From assembly GCA_033296885.1 (NCBI GenBank), contig MU863930.1, positions 62,001 to 126,000 of the forward strand: a stretch of DNA of 64,000 nucleotides. Direction: 5' to 3'. The notes below the pieces were generated by a model that was not told the DNA's origin, made no database searches, and was given only the letters and a program-made list of their open reading frames with translations. The position numbers were made by a program, and so were the translations under genes. Origin of the DNA: Triangularia verruculosa. Taxonomy: Eukaryota; Ascomycota; Sordariomycetes; Sordariales; Podosporaceae. Positions 46,925 through 57,521 of this stretch are shown here, one piece after another. How positions within the stretch are numbered: position 1 is the first letter of the stretch; every line of letters starts with the position of its first letter.

Positions 46925-49826
46925 AAGAGCGTCTCTTAGGCGGTACAACAGGAATCCAAGAGTATGGGTTCATCTGTGGTGCTCGTGAGTTCGGTAGTTG
47001 GGGTGGCATATTTCTCTTATTCATGAAACGATCTGTGTTCTGTCATCGTCGAGAATGGTTCCGTTGAGAGCAATGATCACCGGAGATATTCGCTTTTGCA
47101 TGATGGAAACAGTAGTGGCTGACCATCTCCGAGAATAGCCACGTCGTGGTGGATGTAGGCTATGTGTGATCCCACCAGGCCACGTCAAGAGACGCCAATG
47201 GCAGTCTTTGGCGCTAAGCGGCTGTCGTCGATGATTCCAGCAATTACCTGTTTCGTTTTGTGATCTCTCGTCACGAGCCTGCGGCAATTGCGACGGGTAG
47301 CGTTGAGGAAATTGATACTGCCTTGTTGCTCTGGGTACGTGGAGCTGCCCGAGGACGATGTGGCTGCCATCTTGTTTCTGTTTCTCGACTCGTCTTCGCT
47401 CCTCCTGAGTGTATCCCTGAATTCGCTGTAGGGCCGAGGCGTGGGCTCGGGGTCAAAGTTGCATCGTTTCAAAGTGCACGAGCAGTGATTTCCTTGTAAA
47501 GCAGGACCGGGAGATGCGAGGGGTCTTTTCTCTGTCTCATGAGTTCAGGGGTTCGCTTCATGAGTCTTGGCGCAGGGGAACCCCTGTCTTACCCGACCCC
47601 AGGTTTGTGGGATAGCATTCTTATCTTATCGCAATCTTCTGACGTCCATCAGTGGCTTCAAGATGGATTGAACGAAAGCTCACTCTAACAGTGCTAATTT
47701 GATGCAAAAGATGGTCAATTTACTTCTCGGCCTGATTTGGCGGACCTGGAATCTCCAGGAGGATGTCGAAATACTGCAGATTTAAGCCTGTGGTCTGGCT
47801 AGGTAGGTACTTTGGCCACAATCTTCAACTAAGCGGCCAATTTTGTTTGTCATCCAAAGTCTCTGGGCAGAACAAGACAGTTGGGATGAAAGCGGGACGA
47901 AACAAATTGATAAACAGGGTTTTCAAAAATAGGGTTGCCCGTATAGAGATATGCAGGCGTACGGCTCGATACACAGCTTATTTGCGCCAGTTTCGACTTT
48001 GGACGAACTGGCAGATAGCGAGGCGGAGGAAAAAGGGGCAACCTAGAATCCGGGCCAGGTTCATCTGCCAAAGTGTAACTGTAAGATCCTATCCAGAGAT
48101 AACCCCCAGTGGCACTTCGTCTTGGAAGGATTTGCAAGCCAAGGTGCTCATTAAATTCCTTTAGCTGTAGTCTCCAGACGTGGTCTTGGTCCGAGGGAGT
48201 ATTCCTTCTTCTGTATCTCCGCCGAATGTGACGTCGTTGTGTAGGTATTCGTATCCTCGGACCGGCCGAGTGGTGGTTGGCTAAAGTCGAGATGGATTTA
48301 CCAAACTGTCTGCTCTGCCCTGTAGCTCCATCGAAGCAGCTGTTAGCTATTCCCTATTCCCGAGCACAACACTGACGACATGATGGAGAAGCAAAACGGC
48401 TTCTGATACAGATAGATATAAGCAGGGCCCATGCGCAGAGCAAACAGCTGAAGATCGCACCCTCAATCTGTACATATTCTCCGGGCGGTTGTCGGTACGG
48501 ACGGCTCCATAGCACGGCTCCTGTGCCGGCCGGCGGTTGAGTTGAAGGCATCGCTGCGGAGTCGACAGCCCGAAGAAGCACATTCAAGGAGAAGGAAGGA
48601 TAAGTGGGGGATGAGCTGACTTGCAAGGAGGAGACTTCATGCTCGCTCGCTTGCGCTTCATCCCGAGACACAAGCTGCCCGATCGCCACGAAGCGAGGGC
48701 GCTGATTGGCTGAAGACAGAAATCAACAGGGATGCCATTGGCTTTCTGGGACAGAAGCCGCATCAACTTCCTCGCAACGATTCCCAACGCCGCGGCAGAG
48801 AGCGCACGTACACACGCGCTGCAGAGATGGAATTGGCGCCCAGCAATTTGCTCTGCTACACGAAAGAAGAAATCCAGCGCTTTGTGTCCCCTACCTACGG
48901 CCGTTGTGGACGGCGGGCAACTGGCCTCCCCGGCACTTGGAAAATCTGGGGGATTCGTGGTGCAGGCGCCTCGCTGGCCAACTGTGAAGACCGTCTCAAT
49001 TCCCTCCATATTGGACAATGGGCATTTCAGATGGACCAATAGCTGGAGCATTCCTGCAGCAGGAATTCTCCAAAAAGCCATCTGCAAGGTACGCTTTCCT
49101 CTTTAGTCAGTAAGGGTGTGGGCCCCTGTGGGCCTCGTACCCCACGTCTGAGAGCCGCAGTTGCTCAGTTTGACATTTCTCCGCTCTTGTGCAGACAACA
49201 GTCTTTTTTGTGCCAGCCTCTGTCGGACGACTCTGACATAACCCCCTTGCCATCCCTTTCTTTCCCCTGCCTGGCGTTTTGCACCCCAGCCCGCACCTCC
49301 TGCTCCGTCCTCCTGCCGCTCAGCTCGCCGCGACCTCATCCTGGTTCTTCTGATCCCGGGATGCTTGGCGGCAACGTCCCTGTGTTCCTCTTCTTCGCTG
49401 GAGCTCTATGGAGACTCGCCAGGGCCCGAAACTGCTTGGCTTGCTGGGATGTGAGAAACGTCGGCTTGGCGGTATCGTCGGATCGCCGTCGCAGCATCCA
49501 CCCTCGCCAGCCATTATGCCTCTTATAACACCCACCCGCCACTTCTCACCCCTCTGCTCCCTTTTTCTTCGACCATGTCCCCTTCTTGCGACCTGTGGTG
49601 ATTTGTGTGTCGTTTTACTTTCTTTCACTCGTTCCTTTCTTCACCCCCTGTGGGTTGTACATTCTCCGTCGACACTAGCTGTCGTATACCATTCCTTAAC
49701 GGCTTTTCCAACTTTTTGACGGTCTGGTACCATCTACGCTTACGATTTCTTTGCTCTCGACGGTCCGCCGATCTACACCTATCTCTCTCTCGTTGGTAGA
49801 AAGTTTTCGATTCTCCAACGCCCATC
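46925..49826. other. Long intergenic region upstream of the Asn-rich secreted protein
   Basis: About 2.9 kb without a supportable gene. A minus-strand frame near 47185-47472 looks partly protein-like, but I cannot extend it with convincing splice sites or family motifs. From about 49500 to 49820 the plus strand is C/T-rich, and a TATA-like ttataac sits at 49523-49529, so transcription of the next gene probably starts around there with a leader of up to 270 nt. A CCAAT/ATTGG pair lies at 49010-49041. Confidence 0.45.
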
Positions 49827-51529
49827 ATGTTGATGAAGAACGCGGTAGCGGCCCTGATGGGCTTGGCCATGGTTGCTGAGGCGGCTTCGGTTCATCAGTA
49901 CGGATCCCCGACACGTACTGTGGGAAGAAGGCAGTTTGGCAAGAACAACGGGGGCCGCTTCGGTAATGGTCAGAACAACAACAACCAGAACAATAACAAC
50001 AACGGCGGCCAGAATAATAACAACAACGGTGGGAACAACGGCGGGAACAACAACGGTGCTTCTGAGACTTGCTTGGCTGCCGCTGCTCTTCAAACCGGTT
50101 CTCAGTCAACTGGTCAGAACGGCGCCCAGGCTGCCGCTGGCCAAGTCAACTCCGCCACGTATGTTAACAGCTCCATGTTCATTGACTCCTGTTCGCATTG
50201 CGGTCGTATTAACCGTTGGGAATAGTGACAATGCCAATTTCATCAACTTCTGCAACGGCAAGACATTGACCAACGGTCTGCAAAACCGTGATGGTTCCTG
50301 CAACGGTATCCGTAAGTAGTTGATTCCCCTATGTCTGTCATAACCAGTGCTAACTCGAGACAGCAATGGGCGAGATCCCCTCCGTCAACCGCATGGTTTC
50401 GGCTGTCATTGTCAACCCCAAGAACGGCGATGACATCGAGCCCCTGACGACCTTTCAGATCCAGGTCAATGTTGCCAATATGCAGCTGGGTGCCTTCACC
50501 AACGCCACCAGCACCTACTACGCTGCTCCACAGACTCTGAACGGAGGCGGTCAGATCATTGGCCACACTCACGTCACTGTCCAGGACACTGGCAACACCC
50601 TGAATCCCACCCAGCCCCTGGATCCCACCACCTTTGCTTTCTTCAAGGGCATCAACGATGCCGGAAACGGCAATGGCCAGCTCGCTGCTGAGGTCGCCGG
50701 TGGTCTCCCTACTGGTTGTTACCGTGTCTGCACCATGTCCAGTGCCTCCAACCATCAGCCTGTTCTGATGCCCGTTGCCCAACGTGGTTCCCAGGAGGAC
50801 TGCCGCTACTTCTCCGTTGGTGGTGCTTGCGCCAACAACAACAACGGCGGTGGTAACAACAACAATGGCCAGAATGGTGGTAACAACAACCAGGGCAACA
50901 ACAATGGTGGCAACAACAACCAGGGCCAGAATGGTGGTAACAATGGTGGCAACAACAACCAGGGCCAGAATGGTGGTAACAACAACCAGGGCCAGAATGG
51001 TGGTAACAACAACCAGGGCCAGAATGGTGGCAACAACAACCAGGGTCAGAATGGTGGCAACAACAACCAGGGTCAGAACCAGGGCAATCAGGGCAAGAAC
51101 AACCAGGGCCAGAACCAAGGTAATGACCAAGGCCAGAACGACCAGGGTGAGCAGAATAATAACCAAGGCAACCAGGGCGCCGGAAACCAGGGGCAGGGCG
51201 GAAACCAGGGGCAGGGCGGAAACCAGGACAACGCGGGCGGCAATAATGGCAACAACAACAACGAGGGCGGTAATTCCGATGCGAACGCCGGTGGTAACGC
51301 CGGTGCTGCGATCGCCGGTATCCAGCCCCCTGCTGTCACCGACTCGGGCAACGCGGACCGCCCGTTTGAAGTCAACGGCAATACCTTTGTGACCAGGCAG
51401 GAAGCCCAATTCCGTGCCTGCGCCATTCAGAACAACGCTTGCGCCAGTGCCGTCAACGCCGGCCAGGCTCCGGGTGTCTCCGTTCCTGACTGCAACACGC
51501 AAGAAGCGGCTTGCCGAGCGGCTGCCTAA
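49827..51529 (+). CDS. Secreted Asn/Gln/Gly-rich conserved fungal protein, function unknown
   Basis: Three exons: 49827-50158, 50226-50311 and 50364-51529, giving 527 residues. A signal peptide of about 18-20 residues (MLMKNAVAALMGLAMVAEAA) comes first. Next is an Asn/Gly-rich tract (QNNNNQNNNNNGG), then a folded domain from about residue 95 to 300 with Cys pairs and motifs NFINFCNGKTLTNGLQNRDGSC, GHTHVTVQD, DPTTFAFFKGIND and GCYRVCTMSSASNHQPVLMP. This domain recurs in many filamentous fungi, but no function is known to me. A long Asn/Gln/Gly repeat region follows and the chain ends in a Cys-containing segment (FRACAIQNNACASAV...CNTQEAACRAAA). Probably an extracellular or wall-associated protein. 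Confidence 0.88.
50835..51235 (+). repeat. 27-bp coding tandem repeat (Asn/Gln/Gly-rich)
   Basis: Inside the preceding gene. The core unit ggccagaatggtggtaacaacaaccag (27 bp, nine residues QNGGNNNQG) occurs about six times in succession around 50920-51080 with few changes. Shorter units (NQGQ) and a duplicated gggcagggcggaaacca at about 51190-51225 follow. Copies are nearly identical at the DNA level, which points to recent expansion or contraction. The unit is a multiple of three, so length changes keep frame. Confidence 0.9.
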
Positions 51530-53059
51530 GCGTGCTTTGCGCATTACTTAGCCTGGTACATACGACTTCCGATATCCCCCTCGCAGCATGACCGCTCTTT
51601 TGATGGTCTTTCTCGGGAACCGGTCCCGGACGATTACTGCTTGTCTTTGGAGGCTTTTTTGATGATACCCCCTTTGCCTTGCCAGCGCTATCCGCCTACT
51701 TGCTTGCCATGGAACGTCACGGGACAACGCTGCGTGTTGGATTTACAGTTACTCAAGAAAGGGAGCGCGTGTGTACCATATTTTGACCTAGTTTCTTCTC
51801 CTTGTTATTTTTTCCCTCTAATTTTTGGCCATGGCTTGTTGTTATTGTTATTGATGATGCAGGCAGGCGGGCGTTGTGTTGTTATCGGATTACTTTGAGA
51901 GATGGATGGAGGAATCTTCGGCCCCCAATCGCTTAGAAAAGGACTTTCTCTTTATGAAAGTCGTTTGAATGTTTTTATGGATATATTTTATTCTCTTTTC
52001 TTTTATCTTTGAAAAAACTGAGGACATGAAAGATGTAATTGTGATGGTAGTATAGCACTGTAGGAGTCGTACCCAGCAGAGAGAAGGGTTTAGATGTTGG
52101 GCAAGGTGGACGTTCTGACGCTGTCCGGTCACAGGTGGCTGGGGGGTGGAGGATGACAGCTTGTGAGCAGAGAAAAGGGGGACGAAGCTAACCGCGCCGC
52201 GGAGAGGGGCCGCGGAGGCGAGGCCAGGGGTGTGTGGTGAATAGATAGAAACCAAATGGAATTTTCTCGTAAAAATGCAAAATCCCATGCCCCGGCTGGG
52301 AACTTTTCCGTGTGAATGTGGAGGTGTGTTCCATGTTCAGGGGTTTCATGCTTGTGTTTCGAGTTGTATAAGGGGGTGGATTGCAGTGGTGAAACAGGGA
52401 AGGGACGGGTAGGCGGATGGGGGATGGGAGGAGGGAGCGGGTGACTGATCAGGTAAGCGGGAGGTTTGTTCCTTTTTTTACGTCAGGCTCAGCCGGGTGG
52501 GTTGTTCTTGGTTGAGGCGGACTGATCAATGGAAGGAGGAGATGAGATGAACGCCGTCCACTGTCTTGGATGTTGTGTGGGCCTTGGCATGGAATCAACA
52601 CTCTCGTGGCTAATTGTCTGACCACATAAGCAAGTTTGCTCGTAATGTAAGCTCTTTAGATTATGAACGTGGTATGGATCAAGTACGTATCTGCAGTCTC
52701 GGGTGAATACGTTCAGTCCTTCCCAAACTCTTCACTGGGTAGGTAAGGAACAAGCAGGTGTAGGTCTGATACAAATTCAGGCACCATCGGGCCCTACCTT
52801 CTTCAGAAAGTGATAGATAGTTTGATGGCAGCCACGGACCCCACCTAAGTGGAAGGAAGATGGAAGCAACGGCAAGCCGACAGGAAGGCGCGGTGCGATG
52901 TGGCCCGTGAATAATAAAGCGCCCACCGTCTTCTCTCCTGGCTGGCTTATCGTGCACTTCCACCGTTCAACAACCAACACGACGCCCTTGACTGGCTGAC
53001 GACCTGACATTAATACCACTCAGCATAGTTACGAAATATTGTCAATCCAGTTTGTCACC
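51530..53059. other. Intergenic region
   Basis: About 1.5 kb between the Asn-rich protein gene and the pepsin-like gene. T-rich stretches near 51790-52015 fit a 3' UTR. An aataataaag run at 52910-52919, about 140 bp before the next start codon, may act as a TATA element. No gene is supported. Confidence 0.45.
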
Positions 53060-54697
53060 ATGCTCCCCCCAGCCAGTCTCTACCAGGGCCTTCTGGTCCT
53101 GCCGATCGCCAACAAAGTAGGCAATGCCACAGGAGCACCAGACATCTTCCCAATCAATCCGCAATCCGACTATTTCATTGAGCTGGCTCTCGGGACCCCT
53201 CCGCAGCCGATCCGTCTAACCCTCGATACCAGCTTCAGCAAAGGCATCTAGGTGTGGCCACCGCAGGACAACTTCGAGGGTCCCCCTGGCGCATTGCAAC
53301 ACCAATACCTGCCCAGCAAATCCCCAACCCGAGAGACGTGGGACAATCCAGTGGCCATTAGCTACAAATATGCAGCGACTGGCGACCGTTTCGCTCGCGG
53401 GACTCTGCAGATGCTGATCAATGGTATATATTGGAGGGACAACCTACGACTACCCAACATGGCCGATTTGGCCAAGCATGTCCCCATCTCAGTTGCCGAG
53501 CTCTTTTGGAACGACTCTTGGAATGCAGATGGCACGCTCAATTCCTACAGAAACAGCTCTGGACCTGGGACCTTTGGAGATAACGGCGGTGCGATTGGGT
53601 TGGGATGGAGGAGCAAATTTCTGCAGGAATTGTACGAAATGAAATATGTCCGCTCAAAGGTCTTTGGTCTATTCCTTGGTCAAGATGGTGGAAAGGAAGG
53701 GAGCCTAGTTTTGGACGGCGTCGACTTGGGCAAGTTTACTGGGCCGTTGGAACTCTTATCAAGCGCTGGACCTCAGTGGCCGCCGACCGGGTATCCCGAA
53801 GAGTATTAGGTATGGTTGGATTCCGTGGAGTTCGACGGCGGCGTGCTCTCCCTTCCCCTCGATCGCAGCGACGACGCCACCATGCTACGCCCCCAGATTG
53901 TCGCAGGTCCCCAGGCCCTGTCTCACAGGTACAACAACTCTCGCGTGCCCGTCATGCTCGAAACTTTCAAACGGCTGTCATACTTCCCCGAACCTCTTGT
54001 CAAAGCAATGACTGAGGACCTTCTACGCTGGAAGCCCAATGTGACCGTGCCTTATGTGCAGGGGCAAGTTCCGTGTCTATGGCTTGACGATGAACGGAGT
54101 TTCAAGGCGAAGTTCACCTTTATATTCAAGACGGAACCGAAGTCGAAGGAGACTCCCTCTGAGGGCGATGTGAGAATTGAGGTACCGGTAACGGATTTGG
54201 TATACCGGACGAGTGGTCTGGAGGGGGACCAGTGCTTTCTGGGGGTTGTAGAAGCGGTGCACAACAAAGCAGCTCTTGGTACAAACATCCTGAAGAGGGG
54301 CTACTGGGTATTTGACTGGGAAAATAGAACTGTGAGGGTTGCCAAGAATGCAGATTGTGGGAGTCGAGCCGTAAGATGGGAGACGGAAGGGGGGAAAGTA
54401 ATCGGAGGTTGCGGTGGCGGTAAAAAGGTGATTCCCTTGGAGGGAGACGAGGAGGTTCTGGGACTGGAGGAGGTGGGGAAAAATGAGAAGGGGGAAAAAG
54501 AGAAGGAGAAAGGGGGGAAAAAGGAGAAGGGGGTTGAAAAGGAGAATGGGGAAGAGGAGGAAGAACCTCCGCGGGTGGTCACCTGGGAAGAGATGAATAA
54601 CCTTCAGACTGCTTATAGAAGCGCCGGGGTTAGAGGGGGAACGAATGGATGGGTATTGATTGTGGGGTTGTTGGGCGTGGTGATGATGGAGTTTTAA
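53060..54697 (+). CDS. Pepsin-family (A1) aspartic protease-like protein with two in-frame TAG codons
   Basis: One reading frame of 545 codons runs from the ATG at 53060 to the TAA at 54695 and is broken only by TAG at codon 64 (53249) and codon 250 (53807). Both fall where the pepsin family has Trp: the first in DTSFSKGI-x-VWPP (compare DTGSSxLWV), the second in EEY-x-VWLDSVEFDG (compare YWQ...LDS). No frameshift is present and protein character is kept across both. The first catalytic Asp is in LDTS (residue 56); the second position is Glu (LETF, residue 301). The C-lobe Cys pair (VPCLW...DQCFLG) is present. A Lys/Glu-rich linker and a hydrophobic end (NGWVLIVGLLGVVMMEF) suggest a GPI anchor. 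The signal peptide is weak, so an upstream exon is possible. It is either RNA-edited or a young pseudogene. Confidence 0.8.
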
Positions 54698-55320
54698 GTA
54701 GAACCTAATGAGTAATCCTGTTCTTTGAGACTTCTTTGGAAATATGATGTACGGGTCAAGGGATCAGTAAGATCTCCCAAAGATGTTAAATGCGCATGTG
54801 ATATGGTTTGAGGGCCTTTCGATGTTGGTGGAAGGCCTTGATAGGTAGATGGTGAAAGGCGTGGTTGAGGCAGGGAAGGCTATGCTCAAGATTCTTTAAA
54901 AAAAGTTTGTAAGAATTAGAAAAAGGTATATTGAAATCGTGAATACCGTCTTGGGTTATATAGACCTACAGCAAGACAATTGGGGACATGGCTTCCCTAG
55001 TATCTTTTACGACCACTACGCAATCACAAGAACGCTGGAGAGTGTGATCATGGTCTCTGTGCTGCCAATAGCTTGGTAGGAGGCAGATATCTGGTCTAGT
55101 GACATGAAGGTGATGTGTCGAGTGGCGTTGCTCTCATGTGCTTGATGCTGTTGGGGACATCGAACTGACAGTGTCGAACTACTTATTGGCGGTGGAAGTT
55201 CCTGGTTTTGCTGCTTGTTGACATGCGGTTAGGATAGGTGGTGTGGGTTGATGGGAGGGTCATTCTTTCATGAACCCTAGAATCGACGACAAAAAGCTAA
55301 CGAGTCGTGAATAGATTCAA
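54698..55320. other. Intergenic region
   Basis: About 620 bp between the pepsin-like gene and the tRNA. It includes an A-rich tract near 54897-54925. No gene or repeat is seen. Confidence 0.4.
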
Positions 55321-55411
55321 GGGCCGCTGGTCTAGTGGTATGATTCTCGCTTAGGGTACACCCTACAGCATTGCTTGCGAGAGGTCCCGGGTTCAATCCC
55401 CGGGTGGCCCC
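55321..55411 (+). tRNA. tRNA-Pro (AGG) with a 19-nt intron
   Basis: The acceptor stem gggccgc pairs with gtggccc with one G-T pair, and the discriminator is C at 55411. The D arm is ggtctagtggta and the T arm contains the B box ggttcaatccc. The anticodon stem is ctcgc/gcgag and the loop ttagggt gives anticodon AGG at 55353-55355. An intron of 19 nt (55357-55375) lies one base 3' of the anticodon, the canonical position. No CCA is encoded, as expected in eukaryotes. Confidence 0.95.
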
Positions 55412-56414
55412 CATTCTTTTGCAACCCTCAGCATTGCTTGCTGAGGATCAGCTGGTATTGGGTTTTCTCAATTTTGAGCTCATTTTTGGCTGCGGTTGAT
55501 GAGAATGAATGGGATGGCGGGATGTCTCTTGGAAGTGGCCGTTCAACAAAGAGGTCAATTTCGAGGTGGGCGCTTACCTAACCTAACCGTCGTCGTCGCC
55601 GCCGTTACCGTTACACGCCCCCTTGCCGCCTAGGTGACCCCTGACAGCAACAAGGGCCGCTCGGGCCGGCAGGGGTTGGAGAGAAGAACATCCGCGTGGG
55701 CGCCATCAGGGTTCATCCCTCGCCAATCAATCATTGCTCGATCGAGTCTCTCGGTCATGAACAAGAGAGCTGATATCGAATTGATGAAAGTTGTCTCGGT
55801 CCTCAAAATGTTGTGCTCATTTATATAGCGTCTCTGGTGAGAGATGAGGTCGGTGGGTGAGTGTAACCGCGTGACTTTCTTTTTCCATCTCGTCTCATCG
55901 TTTCAGGCCTGAAACTGTCACCACGAGCCCAATTCCCCCAGCAGCGAAAGAGAGGCGGGAGAGGCGGCCACAAACGGACGGCCCCGCATTCCCTTTCCAG
56001 CACAGTCGCATCTGAAACTCTTGGGTGTGGTCGGGTGTCTTTGGCGCCGGCGTAACATCTGACTTTCATCCTCTTTTCTCTCTCCATCTTTTCCCGTGTT
56101 CGTTGCTTGTCTTGGTTTTGTCTTGGGTTTCGTTCGTTCGTGTGTGGTTTGTTCTGGGCTGGTCCATTCTTTTCTCCCTCCTCTCTCTTGTTATTACCGA
56201 CGTTGTGATTTGATCACCGTCTTTACACAAAACACCATTCTTTTGATCGTCACACACAGCCTGGAGCTACTTGTGTTCTTTTTTTTGCGAATACCCTCAT
56301 TAATACCGTACCTGTTTACTTTAATCCGATACACAACAACAACAACGATATACCATCGAACCGCAACGGAAAAAAGACAATAATACAAACCCGGAAAAAA
56401 GAAAGAGAGTCAAG
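55412..56414. other. Upstream region of the small secreted peptide gene
   Basis: About 1 kb. A 13-bp copy of the tRNA intron boundary (cagcattgcttgc) lies at 55429-55441. From about 56060 to 56300 the plus strand is strongly C/T-rich, typical of a leader; short CAA repeats lie near 56331-56345. No gene is supported. Confidence 0.45.
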
Positions 56415-56665
56415 ATGAAGTTCGTCACTGTTGTCATGTCGCTTTGCGTCTCTCTTGCCAGCGCGGGGGTGGTCATCATTCCCATCAAGCAGGAGCAGGT
56501 TGTTCCCAAGGCGTCGGAGGATTGTTTCTTTGGGGTGGTAACGCCTATGGGATGCGGGTATGTGTTTTTGCTTGCTGTTCGATCTGGACTATTTTTTTCC
56601 CTTTTCGAGTTGGGAACTTTTTGCTAACGTAATACTGTCTGTTCAGACCTCTGAGAAACAACTAG
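56415..56665 (+). CDS. Small secreted peptide of 53 residues, function unknown
   Basis: Two exons, 56415-56557 and 56647-56665. The donor is GTATGT and the acceptor ttcag; without splicing the frame reads on into a hydrophobic sequence with no homology. The spliced protein has a clear signal peptide (MKFVTVVMSLCVSLASAG) and a mature part of about 35 residues with two Cys 11 residues apart (CFFGVVTPMGC) and the end GPLRNN. An A-rich leader with a purine context before the ATG (gagtcaagATG) suggests strong translation. Length, signal peptide and Cys pair resemble small secreted proteins of filamentous fungi; a role as effector or signal is not established. Moderate confidence. Confidence 0.6.
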
Positions 56666-57521
56666 ACGAATTTTTCACTTTCAGCATGGTTGATGTGGCT
56701 TTGGACCTGTTGTCGACCCATGAGGTCACTCGAACCGCAGACGACGACCGATGGTTGTCGTGTGGGTGGAATAATGACTACCCACCTGGTTGACAGACTG
56801 AGTTGATCGGGACCTTGATGGACGGGAGTGAGCTCATGGCGGCTTGCGGGGTTTTGTTTTGAGATGTTTTCGACCGACCACGGAGCGACTTGGTCAGAAG
56901 TTCGGATGGAACAACAGAACCCGACTCCGGATGGTTTGTCGCTAGTCGACACCCCAAAGGAAGGAAGCGACGGCTCCGTCGTGTGCAGACAATAAAGCCC
57001 GATTCATGCTGCGCGGGAGCACTTGGTATAATGCTGGTGCAGGATGCATGTCGAAAGTGTGTTTGACACTGGTTGTGTTTGAGGAGTAACGGGGTTTATT
57101 ATGATGGAGATGTTCGCTTCTTTTGATACCTCTATTTCTGAGATATATATTATTTTGGGGGCATGCTTGGCTCCCCAATACCAAGCACCATCTCTTGTCA
57201 TATCCTTGATCGTTCGTATGTATTCCTGCATGTCCGTGAGATCAATGTCTAGCCCTCAGATTGACCTCGCCTCACTTCCACTCGCCGAGGCATCCGACAT
57301 GAGGTGTCTAGCCTGGACATTCTTGAAACCATTTGGTGCAGTATTCAACATTAAATATTCGTTGGGTATATTCATACAATTATCACGACCGCCACCCTCC
57401 CATTTTTGGTAAACCCTGTTCCTCCAGCCCCTTGATATTGACAGATACCTTTCACCAATCACCGCATGACGCCATCAGCATGTCCTTTCGAAGTACACCT
57501 CGCATATTTTAAAACGCCAGC
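56666..57521. other. Convergent intergenic region
   Basis: About 860 bp between the secreted peptide gene and the 3' end of the minus-strand Asterix-like gene. It should hold two 3' UTRs. I see no gene in it. Confidence 0.4.

Noticed and set aside
47021..47472. Possible minus-strand gene downstream of the nuclease
   Set aside because: Two overlapping frames look partly protein-like, but no splice pair joins them convincingly and no family motif appears.
50835..51235. CRISPR-like regular repeat spacing
   Set aside because: The repeats are contiguous coding units without unique spacers and lie in a eukaryotic gene.
50243..51544. Long minus-strand open frame (433 codons) opposite the Asn-rich protein
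   Set aside because: It mirrors the 27-bp coding repeat; its Val/Leu/Ala-rich translation is the antisense of Asn/Gln/Gly codons. The plus strand has a signal peptide, introns and a conserved domain.
53252..53809. Treating the TAG/GT junctions of the pepsin-like gene as splice donors
   Set aside because: Introns starting at GTGTGG or GTATGG would remove the conserved VWPP and VWLDS segments, and the frame continues unchanged on both sides.
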